Shown one piece after another: positions 24,901 to 36,082 of a stretch of DNA of 64,000 nucleotides (position 1 is the first letter of the stretch; every line of letters begins with the position of its first letter). This stretch comes from Anthostomella pinea. Its lineage: Eukaryota; Ascomycota; Sordariomycetes; Xylariales; Xylariaceae. Both the position numbers and the translations under genes were made by a program. The DNA lies in the NCBI GenBank assembly GCA_963556695.1, contig CAUWAG010000008.1, positions 1,674,001 through 1,738,000 of the forward strand, in the 5' to 3' direction. Below the pieces are notes generated by a model. It saw nothing but the letters and a program-made list of their open reading frames with translations. It did no database searches and was not told where the DNA came from.

Positions 24901-27420
24901 AAGTGGCTTTCAGTCTCTGCCCTCGACCGAATGCCACATCCATCTGGCATGCCGCATCCATCATTAACGTGACAGAAACATCAGACGAAGCGCAGCAACA
25001 GAAAGCCTTGCCGGACAGGAAGCCGTTGATCTATGGGGCTTCTCCCCTGCCGTAGCGCTGGTATCATGTATGGAAACTTTTGGGGTCCATAGGTAGCTCC
25101 CCACTAATGCGCAACGAGCTGTCGTTCTCAGAGATCCGCCAGGGGTAAACTTCTCGAATGAATATCGCGAGTCTCCTACAGATCATGCCCCATGATGCTC
25201 CAGGTATATCATCCCTCTAATGACCCAAGGGCCAAAAGAAGAACACACCAGATCGCAAATTAGCACTACGGAATTGCGGTCTCGAGTGCCGCGAAAACCG
25301 AGTTTGCAACGGATAGATCAGCACAAAGAGTTTCAACGCAGGACTGCTGCCGTGCTGCATGTGCTTGGCGAGGGCGGCCTGGACAGCTCTGGATATCTCA
25401 GAAGGAGGGGTCGTTCGACGTCGTCCCTGTCGATCCCTCGGCTCGCTGATAGGAGAAAAGGTGACGACCCTTGTCGCGAACGGCCTTAAATGTCATCATA
25501 AGCACAGCATGGAGATTGGAGGATACGAGTTGCGAATCTGTATCAAATGATAAATCCCATCATGCTTGCGTGCTTCGCTGTCGCGTGTGTACTGTAATAC
25601 CAGATGAAGCACTTGTGGTCACGAAGCGACGTGATCCTTCCTGTCGTCATGTCTGTGAGAGAGGTCCTGGAATGTTTCCGTGTGCTGCAGTGGAGATGTT
25701 TGCATTCAGCAGATATTCCGGGGACTGGACACGCAAGGTTGCATCTTGCCAGCTTGCACAGGCTCGCTTGTCCCAGATAGAGTCATTCATCCTGATTCTT
25801 CGCTGCATCTTGAAAGAGGTCCCTTGCTGCCCTGTGTATGATTGCAGGACTCTAGCCCCGAGCTCCAGACTCCGACTCGTCGCCCCGGGCTTCCAGAGCG
25901 TTCACCCTCGACCTTCAAAGTTGGTTCCAGCTCGCTCTACCGGAAACGGTGGAGGTGACAGGCAACGGGTTCACACCACCACGAGGCCCGGATGACATGG
26001 CAAAATGTTTTAGGGCAGCGCGCGAGCCAATCAGGAAGCCCGAGGGCGCCGGCGCTTTGAAACGCGCCTCTCCTGTGCCCATGCCCAACAGTCCAATCAG
26101 CCTGGGTTAGATTTCAACCTCGCCGGTGACAAGCAGGGGACTCCTCATGCCAGAGGCTGAGAAGAGTATCTGATAGCCCATCGGGCGCCTCTGTCGATGG
26201 TGATCCCACTTCCATCTGCGACTTGCTGTCTGCAGGTCGTCGGTATGTGAGTTTGCTGTCTCAGAATGCTGATGATTGTCTGACTGGGCATGCCTGTCTT
26301 CGCCAACGGTAACTCTTGATCCCCAAATAATAAGCATGCGATGATGATGCTGTTGCTAGATGCCTCGGTAGGTGACCGATGGTATCAAGAGGCAGATGCG
26401 AGCCATCTACCATGCCGAGTCTAGACAAGGTGAATACCGAATGCGCAGAGGACTGAAGGGTGTTGGATGGACATCAACTTGCAGCGGAGTCGCAAGCCGC
26501 ATTGCAACCCCTTTCCGCCAGAGATCTCGACTATCTGGATGGACGAATGGATGAACATGTCTGCCATACTCAACCAACCAACTAACCAACCAACGAGGGC
26601 CCTGTAGTATTTCAAATCGGGTCGCATTCAAAGTCCCCAAGCCTCACACCACCATCAACACCCAACCTACCATGAGATGCAGGACCTGCAAGGCACGTTG
26701 CCGCGCGCCAGTCGAGTGCATTATCGGTTTCCCTCTTCAGACGAGGGCGCCGATTGATAATAATAATAATGACGAGATTGTGTTGGTGGTTCGGGGCTCA
26801 GTCAGCATCTGCAAACCGTCACTCGACGCTGAGGTGCCTCTGACGAAATGCTCTGCGTCAATATTTCAAACTCCCCATTCATTGCTCGTGCTCGTAGAAC
26901 ACTTCAACACACCGCTGGATTTCGATATTGCAGCAGCCGGGTACCTGCCTATCCGAGATCAGGCAAGCCGCGCCCATCACTTGAGGGATTGGGTGTGGAT
27001 TGTCCTCGATATGAATAGTTCCCGCAAACTTGGGAACCCTAGATTCCCTGCGTATTAATTGCTTCTAAAAAGACCGAGAATATATATAGTTGGGCTTGCT
27101 GGGTAGGTGCTTTCACTGTTGCTTTATTCGAGGCCATTGCTTCAGGAAACCCCCCAGGTTTCAGTGAGTGCCCGGAGGCCATCAATTGGCGGATGGATCT
27201 CGAGCTAGGTACCTGCGCCTGGCAGCTGGCAGAGGCATAGCGGGCCGTAAGCGCAAAATCTGAAATTTTGACGATGGCTCAAGCATGAGCCTCAAAGTGC
27301 CCCGCCAAAATTGAAATCTCATTGATATCTGCGAATATAAACAACCAGCAGGCTCGATTCTTTTGATTTACTGCTTCTTGCTTCGACTGTGAGGCACAAG
27401 AAGTGAGCAAATCCAATAAA
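21954..27420. other. Long stretch without a recognisable gene
   Basis: Short frames on both strands have no known motifs. The stretch includes AT-repeat spots (TAATAATTATTATTATG near 23656 and GATAATAATAATAATGACG near 26756) and the promoters of the flanking genes. A 128-codon frame at 26672-27058 starts with a Cys-rich segment but does not match a zinc-cluster pattern. Confidence 0.5.
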
Positions 27421-28099
27421 ATGCCAGGAAAGACCAAGTCGCGCTGCGCCGACGCCGAGGAGGTGGCCGACACCACCATGGAGGACGCTCCCACGTCTGC
27501 ACAGCAGCCCAGCGATGGCATGCAGGAAGACCAGTCGGGGAACAATGAGGAAGAAGACGAAAAAGACGAGGAGGAGGTCGAGCCCCAGCGGGTCAGGATC
27601 GTAAGTTGCCTTCCAGAAGCAAGTCGCGGCTCATAGGAAACAAGTTGCTAATGTCGGCTACCACACTTCAGCTGCCAGGATCCTCTAACACTGCCGCTTC
27701 CTTTGAGTTCCTGAAGGAAGGCCACACGATGGGAAACGCATTGCGATATATCATCATGAAGAAGTATGTGTCTGCTATCTCTCTATCTTACCATCTGCAC
27801 CCTTGATCTCGGCATGAGTGGGATCGCGTAGCTAATGAGAGCTCTAGTCCTGATGTCGAGTTCTGCGCCTACACCATCCCGCATCCTTCGGAGGACAAGA
27901 TGAACATCAGAATCCAGACTTACGGTAATATGCTATCCATGAAACTTCACATCTCGTTTCTTCAGTCACTGACAGCTTGTTAGACACGACAACTGCTAGT
28001 GCTGCGCTGGCAAAGGGCTTGCAGGATCTTGAAGACCTCTGCGATGTGGTTACTGATGAGTTCTGGACCAAACGTCATGATTTCATGGCATCGAAATAG
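27421..28099 (+). CDS. RPC19: RNA polymerases I and III shared subunit AC19
   Basis: Four exons (27421-27600, 27672-27763, 27848-27924, 27984-28099) give 154 residues. The joins restore the family sequence: [13 protein letters not shown], the H-T-x-G-N-A-L-R motif ([12 protein letters not shown]), [16 protein letters not shown] and NIRIQTY. This is the small alpha-like subunit that pairs with AC40 in the assembly platform of RNA polymerases I and III. The first 60 residues are an acidic, poorly ordered extension usual in fungal members. A GTG-started frame begins 18 bases upstream, but the ATG at 27421 is the sound start. It converges on the complex I gene with a gap of 177 bp. Confidence 0.95.
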
Positions 28100-28276
28100 A
28101 TTTCGGTACCAGAAAACGCAGGGACAGCTGGAGCAACGGGTTCAGTGTAGGAGGCGCACAGTTGTGACACGATCACATCAGCATCAGGCGGCGTCCGGAG
28201 TATGATAGACGGCCTTCTCAGGAGGCATCTTTGATTCTTATTCTGATATGTACAGTACAGGGATTGATACCCAAAT

Positions 28277-28965
28277 CTAGTTGCGACCCTGTTGTGCTGT
28301 TAGTTAAGGCTTCCCCGGTATAAGCGCATGCTTGCATCTGCGAGAGACTTGCCTCGAGGAAACCCTTCATGAAGTTGTCCGGCAGTCTGTCCGTTCCGCG
28401 GAAGTTCTCGGTCTTGAAATACGACATGACGTGTGTGGTTTGCTTCCAGAAGTTCATGGTTTCCTGCATAGTGTCCCGCGTCAGCCTTCTGGTCCCCAGC
28501 CTTCAAACCTGGATTCGTTTGGGCCGCCGGGCTTGTGACATCTACAGCCTTGCCATCCGCATGCCATCCATGACTGACCTGGTATTCGGCGTTGTTCTGC
28601 ATGAGGAGTACGTCGACCACCGGCAGCTTGTTCACGTATCTGTGTCGCTCGAACTCTTGTCGCATTCTCGTGCGGATGATAGCCACTTCGAAGGGGATGG
28701 AGTACATTGTCTGCATCTCAGGGGCCTGTTGACCGTGCCTTGTTAGCCATAACCGAAGACCATCCGAACACCTCGCGCATGCTGTCCGTCTCTAGGTCGT
28801 AGGGAAACGTACTGCTCGGAGCCATTCTCGGTAGGCCGCAAGCACTCGTCGCTTCGCTTCGCCCCAATTGGCCGCTGCGACATCAATTAGCTAGGCACCG
28901 AGCATCCCGGGAAGGCACTGACATGTCCGCGTCGTGCGCGCGAATTGCGTAGGTGTCACCGCCAT
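28277..28965 (-). CDS. Mitochondrial complex I LYR-type subunit (NDUFA6/B14, fungal 14.8 kDa subunit)
   Basis: Five exons: 28965-28923, 28874-28813, 28725-28579, 28463-28353 and 28288-28277, giving 124 residues. The LYR-like stretch is [12 protein letters not shown] and is followed by the family core ([36 protein letters not shown] split over exons). The last intron (28352-28289) starts GCAAGT, not GT, and ends ACAACAG after a CTAAC branch site. The final exon codes only G-R-N and the stop, which gives the usual ending GFLEGRN. The protein sits in the peripheral arm of NADH:ubiquinone oxidoreductase with acyl carrier protein. Its start lies 356 bp from BUD31, so the two probably share a divergent promoter. 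Confidence 0.94.
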
Positions 28966-29321
28966 GGTGGGTGAGCTCTACTGTGTTGAGGTAGGTTGAG
29001 GTTCATTCGGTCGACGTCAAGCTGGCTCCCATTGTCTCCAGAGTGGAAGCGGGAAGTTGAGGCGCACACAAGCCACACTGTCTTAGTCATCTCTCGAGGT
29101 GTGGCGCTAGCTTCCACTCCACCATTCGCCGGCAACTTTCAAGGCTTCCAGGCCGACTTTCGATCTTCAATTTCTCAGCCTTGCCCCACCAATATCAACA
29201 CCACCGCGACCTCTCCAGGAGCGACTTCTCGAACAAGCAACAGCACAAATCGCGATCGCATACGTACCGTGTCGCCTCCCTCACCAGGGAATCCGAACCA
29301 TAGACCCAAACCTCCAAAACC

Positions 29322-29880
29322 ATGCCCGCCATCCGCTCGCTCGGCAGCGCCGCGCGCGGGGCCAAGAAGCCGCCCGCGGGCTTCGAGGACATCCGCGACG
29401 ACCTGGAGGTGTTCGGGATCAAGATGAAGGACGCGCAGAATGCGCCGACCAACAACGTGCCCAAGCACCAGGCGCAGTGGCCCGTGTTCCAGGTCGCGCA
29501 CCAGCGCAGCCGCTACGTCTACGAGCTGTACTACGACAAGGAGGCCATCAGCCGCCCGCTGTACGAGTGGCTGCTCAAGAACGGCTACGCCGACGCCATG
29601 CTCATCGCCAAGTGGAAGAAGCAGGGATACGAGAAGGTAGGTTTTTTTTTTTTTGGGGGGGGGGGGGGGCGGGTGGCGGGTTTCCCAAATCTTCGGTGTC
29701 TTATTGTGGTTTTGGCTAACTTGGTACCCGTGCTAGCTGTGCTGTCTGCGGTGCATACAGACCAAGGAGACGAATTTCCAGTCGACGTGTATATGCAGGG
29801 TACCAAAGGCGCAACTGAAAGACGAGCAAGACGTACAATGTGTCAGCTGCGGTTGCAGGGGATGTGCCTCGAGCGATTAA
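29322..29880 (+). CDS. BUD31: Pre-mRNA splicing factor Bud31 (G10/Cwc14)
   Basis: Exons 29322-29636 and 29737-29880 give 152 residues, the usual length. The N-terminal half has the helical G10 features ([29 protein letters not shown] split over text, [15 protein letters not shown] across the splice). The C-terminus is the cysteine-rich zinc cluster: CCLRCIQ, CICRVPK and [13 protein letters not shown]. Bud31 is a core member of the activated spliceosome. The 100-bp intron begins GTAGG and then holds a run of 13 T and 15 G. The product overlaps no neighbour; it converges on the C2H2 gene. Confidence 0.96.
29642..29669 (+). repeat. T13-G15 homopolymer junction in the BUD31 intron
   Basis: A run of 13 T is followed directly by 15 G, starting five bases into the intron. 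The G run and the G-rich bases after it could form a G-quadruplex in the RNA near the 5' splice site. Length may vary between strains or be misread in sequencing. Confidence 0.85.
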
Positions 29881-30152
29881 GGGGCTCTGGGAGTATTCGG
29901 TCATTGGTCATCTGCATTGCAGGCGTTAAAGGATTCTTAAACAAAAGCACGGCGAATGGTGGATTTGGCGTACATCATTCCGCTTTATGATATCATGCAC
30001 ATTGGCAGGGTCAGAAATGGGTAGAGGAATATTCATGTCATTTCAGTCCTTCTGAGGCTGGAGCTGTCCCTTATATTGACATCCCTCGTTACGTCGAAGC
30101 TTCATGATATCGTCATGCCGTGAATGCCCAAGTCCTCATTCCCATTGTCATC

Positions 30153-31022
30153 TCATCGTTTTGCGAAGCCTGCCTTGCCTCTACCCCGGCCGAACGTTAC
30201 GCTTGGGGGTACGAACCGTAGCGAGGACATTGCGCCTGCTAAGTCCTCCATCTGAATATCAGGAACTTCTGGTTGGGGTGCTTCCTCTGATGTATCTCTA
30301 GAATCCTGCTTAACAACATTTTGTCTCGCAGTGTCGTTCGGCTCGTCTGTTCCTGCTTTGGTACTCTCTGTTTGTCGGAGGCTTTGTCTTCTCGAGGCTG
30401 CCTTGGCACCGCTAGCAGTGGTCGCAGTAGATGACTTCCTTCGATGGTGTCCTCCATTCACAAGAAGGCACTGCCTCCCATCGATGCCGTCCTTCGTGAC
30501 CGCAAAGAAGTAGTTCTTTGGGTACATGTGTTTGTCGATGAGGTGATTCCGCCTCTTATAAGGTGTTCTGCATTTGCGATCACATGCCTCAACAAAGCAT
30601 GAGTACTAAGCAGGAGTTAGTAAGTTTCATATTGATGACTGAGAGTTGTAGGGATTTCAAAGGGCCTTGCTTACTGTATGCTCGCCTTTCTCTCTCTTTA
30701 CAGCGGCAAAGGCATCGTGACAATCCTCAAAGTGGACATTCAGCAAATGTTCCGAGGGGAAGTTCTTCTTGCACTGTACACAACGATTCGTATGCGCTTG
30801 ACTGTAATGCGTCTCATATTCCTCGTATGTCGGGAAGGACACCACCTCTCGATGTGGAGGGAGGGAACATCTCATTGCAATGTCTGCACTGCTGTCGATT
30901 GCCGAGTCGTCAAGGCCTGTGATTTTTGAGGCTGGAAGTTCCGCTTCCTGAGAATCTACACCATCTGAAGAACCCAAGGCGGGTTCGGGAGATTCTTCTT
31001 CAGGCTCGCGTGAGCGCTTCAT
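30153..31022 (-). CDS. C2H2 zinc-finger protein (ZNF511-like)
   Basis: Exon 1 is 31022-30675 and exon 2 is 30605-30153, with a 69-bp GTAAGC...TAG intron, giving 266 residues. Finger 1 (about residues 81-102) is C-x2-C-x12-H-x4-C/H style: CVQCKKNFPSEHLLNVHFEDCH. Finger 2 (about 119-142) has C119, C124, H137 and H142 in CFVEACDRKC...RRNHLIDKH and is formed right after the splice. The C-terminal third is Ser/Thr/Lys-rich and ends in a Gly-Arg segment (GRGRGKAG). The spacing and order of the two fingers resemble the conserved eukaryotic ZNF511 family, whose function is poorly known. Nuclear location is inferred. Confidence 0.85.
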
Positions 31023-32267
31023 CTTTGTGTAATGTCAGAGGTTGCAGAATGGGGCAGTTACATTGACAGAGTCGTTTGTCTACCAGTGACTCGAGACTTT
31101 GCTGCTCGCGGATCAGTGTGACTTCGGACAGCTTTTTCGGCCGAGTTCGAGCGTTTGGTAGCTTCGTGCGAGGGGGAATTTGGGTCATTCAGCAGTTATA
31201 TCAGAAAGTGAGATCAAAGTCAGCCTGGAATCTCACGAGGCAATCAGACAATATGAGATGTTGCAGCTGTTTGTCCCGAGCATGCAATATTGCTCCCGTC
31301 ACAGAACGTCCAACACCAGCGGTGAAGCTGCCACCCCTCGTTAGGCGCGGCTTGCAGCCCGTTGCCCAGATACTGTGGGAACCCAAGTGAGTTGCTCCCA
31401 ATGAGTAAGAATTGCACACCAACTGGGTACCAGACAGCGTGTGAGTCACCAAGCGTGTGTGTTGGCGGTACCTGTTGCAGATGCTTCTCGTGGCGGTGGA
31501 ATGCTGTGAAGGGAACATCTAGACATGGCAAATCAGAAGCCAATGCTCGTAAACGGCCAAAGGCCCTAACCATCCACGGTCTAGCAGGGCGGGGCGTGAT
31601 GAGGAGGGGCAGAGCTTAACGTGTCAAAGCGCCCAAGACATTGAAAACAGCTGGGAACAGTGGGCTGGCCAGCTGCTGCAGCCCACTAACCTTAATATGG
31701 GGTGTGACTGATTGAGTGATCGGCAGCTGATAACCTTCCATTTCGCAATGGTCCCCTTCAATGTTGAATGTTCGGACCCCAACGCCTCCTCCGTTCACGA
31801 ACATTCTTGCCGCCCTACCTCACTCTTCGCAGACCAGACCATTCCACACCCGTCGCTGTCTGCGCACGCTCGCATCAATCGACGCATTATCCTTAGTGCC
31901 TTCGCTCGGTACTCGCATAGCATTTCCACACCAGGCCGCCGACACCAATATTCCCGATATCTGCCTTCGAGAAAGCTACCGCCGCGCAATCCTCAACCAC
32001 GGCGCGTCCCAATCGCAATCCGCCGCACTCGCCAAACTATGGATTTCTTCGACATCCTCACCCCCAACTCGAGTTCGCGTAGCCCGACACCCTGGCTGTG
32101 ACTCTATTCCCGATACCCCTTCGGTCGACACTAGTACAGCAACTGCAGCTGCCTTTGCGCTCCGGCCTTGCTGGCTGTCCTCCACCCGGACCACTCCTCC
32201 TCGTTAGCAACCCTTGTCAATTACAGATAGCTTGACACGGCTTCGCTATACTTCGCATTCGCCCGCC
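31023..32267. other. Divergent intergenic region between the C2H2 and Est1/SMG7-like genes
   Basis: Probably holds both promoters and a long leader for the plus-strand gene. Overlapping plus-strand frames of 129 and 148 codons (31712-32101 and 31761-32207) start in this leader and could be upstream reading frames; neither has a recognisable domain. Confidence 0.45.
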
Positions 32268-35200
32268 ATGGAGAACCCACGAGATATAGCGAGGGCGAGC
32301 TGGCGGTATGTTCTTGATTCCTTGTGCGCCAGAGCATTCACATGGAGGCTCGGTCGGCCCAGCTCAGCTCAGCTTAGCTCAGCTCAGCTCAGCTCAGCTC
32401 GTCTAGGAGGCTTGCTAACTTCTTAGTAGGGATGCCCAGAAGATCCGCACAGATATACTGGCAAAGATCTCGAATCTCAAGAAAGAGCGGGGTAATATTA
32501 ACTACACCACTCGGTTTGAGGAGGCTGAAGAGACCATGGCCGAGTAAATTCATACCCACTTATACCTAGACCACTGCTCCTATACTAATTCCGGTATCAG
32601 ACTTCGCCTGGCTTGCATGCAGGTTATATTCCGTGACTTCGAGTATGGCTTCGACAAGAAGGTCGAACATTCCCTGTGGCAGGCGCATACGTTTCTGAAT
32701 GGTGAATACCGAAAGGTCATGAGCCGTTTGATGTCACAGAACCAGGTTGTGCAGAGACGGAAGCTGGACAAGCTTTACCGAGGCTTCTTGAAGACTTCCG
32801 AGTCCTTCTATCGTGTGTACATACAACGACTGTCCGGACGCTTCTACATCCCTGAGTTGCGCCAAGCTGCATATGGTACGGACCTGGAGCCTACCCAAGC
32901 CATGTCCGACAACGTTCAACCTCCGGCTACGCTGCGTGCCATGATTCTCAAGTCTTGCCAGACTACTCTGGTACGTCTAGGCGACCTGGCTAGATATCGA
33001 TGCCAAATATCGGACAAGCTTTCGAAAGCGACCTTCGATAAGGCCCTAGACTACTACGGCTTGGCGAACATCATCGACGCCGAGGATGGCTCTGCTCACC
33101 ATCAGATGGCTGTGCTGTATCAGGTTCAGGGGCAGCATTTAGACATAGTCTACCACTTCTACCGTGCTATTGCCATCGCCAAACCACACGAACTAGGACT
33201 CGGCAACGTTGAACGAGAGTTCAAAGGTCTCGAGAATTCTGCGAGTTCACGCAGGGGCCCAGTCAAGGACCCCTCTGAGGCCATGATTACGTGGTTTGTA
33301 CGACTTCATGCCTTCTACTTCCAGGGAAAGCAATTTTCCCAGCAGTCGGAGTTGGAGGAGGAAGTCCTACATCGCGTGGAGATTGCAATGAAGTCTGAAG
33401 GCAATGAGGCAACTCTGCGCAAGATGATACTCATCAACATCGCAGCGTACGATGTCGCTACAGACAAAGTAAAAAGTAAGTCTAATCACAGCCCCAGTCG
33501 TGTGGCCGTTCATCATACTAACAAGTGCTTGAAAGCTTCTTGGACCATGGAAGCATCTCAATCGTGTCAATTTCTACTGCGTTTCAACGTTCGCACAATC
33601 TTGATCCTCCTTCGTCTACTAAAAACTGCGTTCTACGACGAAACCGTACCTGTCCCCGAGGCAGCCAGCAAAGACAACGATGCCGATACCACAATCAGTT
33701 TTGGGCCAGCACTCATGAAGCTCCTCCCGTTCCTCCGCATCTACATCTCTTGGATCTATATTACGAGAGCCGACTTCATCAAGTACCAGGAGTATCTTGA
33801 GCCACACCTCAGAGAGGCATATAGCCTTCTTGCTGATTCATTGACCCTACTCAATGTTTATGTTGATCCAACCCTGGCTACGACTTCTTCGAAGTACCTA
33901 CTGCCAGAAGATGCAGAGGCTCAAGGTCTTAGACCTCTCAACGATCGAAAGTTGCCGCTCTTCCTACACGTTGGAGAACAAGAAGGCACAAAGCCACCAA
34001 AGAGACAGAAGACCCGCAAGCCTCGTCAAATCGTCTTCGGCCGCCAGTTCAAGCCGGAAACGGAGACTGTCTGGCGCATCAGAGACATCGTCTGCTGCGG
34101 AGTGTTCCTTGCTGGGAGTACCAAATTCCCACTAGGGCTAACCGTCAGCACTCAAGGTGATCGTGAGATGGAAACCTGGGTCTTTACAGAAGACGGCCCG
34201 TTGCCAGTCTACTCTGATGAAGCCAGCATGGCTCGCATCATGAGCAAACTCAGTCCCGGCGATCCAAAGGCAGCTCCTGAACGTACTGTCCACAAGGGAC
34301 CCGACTCGTCAGCAGCTGGCATGGCTTCTGTTAGACCGATTCAAGCCAATATGGATAATATTACCGAGCCCATCGTCAAGCCAGATGGTCTACTGGACAA
34401 AGGCAAATCCCTCGAGAACCCACCGCCAGCTTTTCTCGATGCTGATCTCAGTGAAGACAGTGAGATGATCAACATGGTTAACAAGCTTTTGGACCCAATG
34501 GATGATGATCGGCCCCGGTCGAGCCAGACTCAGGCCGAACCAAGCTACGGTATGAATTCTTCCACGGCGAACGAGGTCTTTGGTCTTCTGGACGCGAGCC
34601 CGGCTCAGCCTTCCCCTGTCTCCAAGACGATTCCAAATCTTCCATGGGGGTATTTCTACACTCCCACCCCACACCGGTCAACCAGCCAAGGCCAGAATCA
34701 GCTGGGTCCCGATCAGGCCTACGTACCGCGGAGTGCAACCGCCCAGTTCGATGGCTCCGACTCGTCCCCATATTTGAATGACCTAGACAACCCCCTTAAT
34801 CAGCCTAATCGCGATGCCTTTTCGCCTCGAACTGGCGCGACATATGCAGCCCCTGGGCCGGCCCTCAAGACGTCGAGCGGCGGTAACTCTCCTCAGGATG
34901 AATACGACGCGTACATGCAAACTTCGCGCAATGCCGTTCTCGATAGCTTGACTTCGGCTTTGTACGCCCAACACGGCCTGAGTTCACCGGGCACATCTCA
35001 TCTGAACAACAAGCTTGCGCCAAGCCATATGGAACGTTCATCAAGCCGCCATGACACCAGCGCTAGAATTCAAAGCCCCATAGGCCAAGGCCGACCAAGT
35101 GCGAATCAAGGTTCTTTCCCACGCCTCAAGCAACAGTACGCCAAGCCCAGCAACATCGGAGATGTGCAGCCACTTGGTCCTTTTCAAAGGCAGCGAGATG

Positions 35201-35538
35201 CATCTGCCATGGCCTATCAGCAGGAGTACCAGTCGTACTCACCTTGGCTCCCCGAGCCTGCCGCAACTGGCTCTTCTCTCGCGTTTTCGCATCCGAGTAG
35301 CCTCTATGGCGGTACCCCAGCCCACCGCTCCCCTTCTCAATCAGTTGCTTGCAACGGGAACATGTTCAGTGCAAGCACACCATTTGGCCGACTAGGCGGG
35401 GGGACCAATAATCGCGATGAGCCTACACACTTTCGGAATCAGCTCAAGGAGGCTACAGGCTCCGCCGAGCTGTCCTACGACCAGCAAATTCTTCAGGCTG
35501 CCCTGATGAATAATCTCACCAAACCACGTCCCAAGTGA
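32268..35538 (+). CDS. Est1/SMG7-like protein (telomerase/nonsense-mediated decay family)
   Basis: Four exons, 32268-32305, 32430-32543, 32601-33475 and 33536-35538, give 1,009 residues. The start MENPRDIARASWR joins to DAQKIRTDILAKI and then ELRLACMQVIFRDFEYGFD. The N-terminal half matches the Est1 family: a helical 14-3-3-like/TPR region and the Est1 DNA/RNA-binding region (LYRGFLKTSESFYRVYI, SAHHQMAVLYQVQG, DIVYHFYRAIA). There is no C-terminal PIN nuclease domain, so it is Est1/SMG7/Ebs1-like rather than SMG6-like; the last 450 residues are Ser/Pro/Gln-rich and disordered. Known relatives recruit telomerase or act in nonsense-mediated mRNA decay. The third intron (33476-33535) is 60 bp with no stop, so a simple reading frame hides it; GTAAGT and ACTAAC support splicing. 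Confidence 0.88.
32361..32402 (+). repeat. AGCTC pentanucleotide repeat in intron 1
   Basis: About eight consecutive AGCTC units with one AGCTT variant, inside the first intron of the Est1/SMG7-like gene (intron 32306-32429). Each unit contains the palindrome AGCT. Likely polymorphic. Confidence 0.9.
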
Positions 35539-36082
35539 TTTCATGTCGGGCTCTTGTTATCTATTTTACAAGCGTCAGCCACTCACTTCCGCCGTTGGCA
35601 AGAGAATACTTCAGGTCAACTTTTACTCAGTATGGGACATTCACTCGGTCGCCACGTCAACCTATGTTTACCTGCGAATGATACAGCCCTTTCGGGCTAT
35701 ACACCGCCACGGAACCTTGTGAGAAGCACGACTCGGTCAGCCTTGAGCAGCGTGAACCGTTGAAAGTTCTTTATTCAGAAGGTCTCAGATCTACAGATCT
35801 AGGCTAGCTTGCTGCGACTCTTTCTCGTGCGCAGTCGATTCAGATGAGGGAAATTTCCCGTGGAAAAGAAGGTTCAAGACTTTCCCAGTTGTTGAAACCC
35901 AGCAAAGGAAAAGGGAAAAATTAGCGACGATATTTTGATTTCGCCATCACAAATGCCATGCTCCCAGACCACCCTATCCATCTAGAACGCCGGCCCTTTG
36001 CGTAAAGTTGAGTAACGTCAAAGTGTGGTGGACGGTACTATGCTATTGGTTGAAGTGGTTATTCTTCTTTCGGCTCCAGAAC
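35539..36082. other. Convergent intergenic region
   Basis: Lies between the 3' ends of the Est1/SMG7-like gene and adenosine kinase. No other gene seen. Confidence 0.55.

Noticed and set aside
26672..27058. 128-codon frame with a Cys-rich start (MRCRTCKARCRAP)
   Set aside because: Spacing does not fit a Zn2Cys6 or C2H2 pattern and nothing else supports a gene; could be a small unknown protein.
31712..32207. Two overlapping plus-strand frames before the Est1/SMG7-like gene
   Set aside because: They overlap each other, lack motifs and end about 60 bp before the next start; more likely leader or upstream frames.
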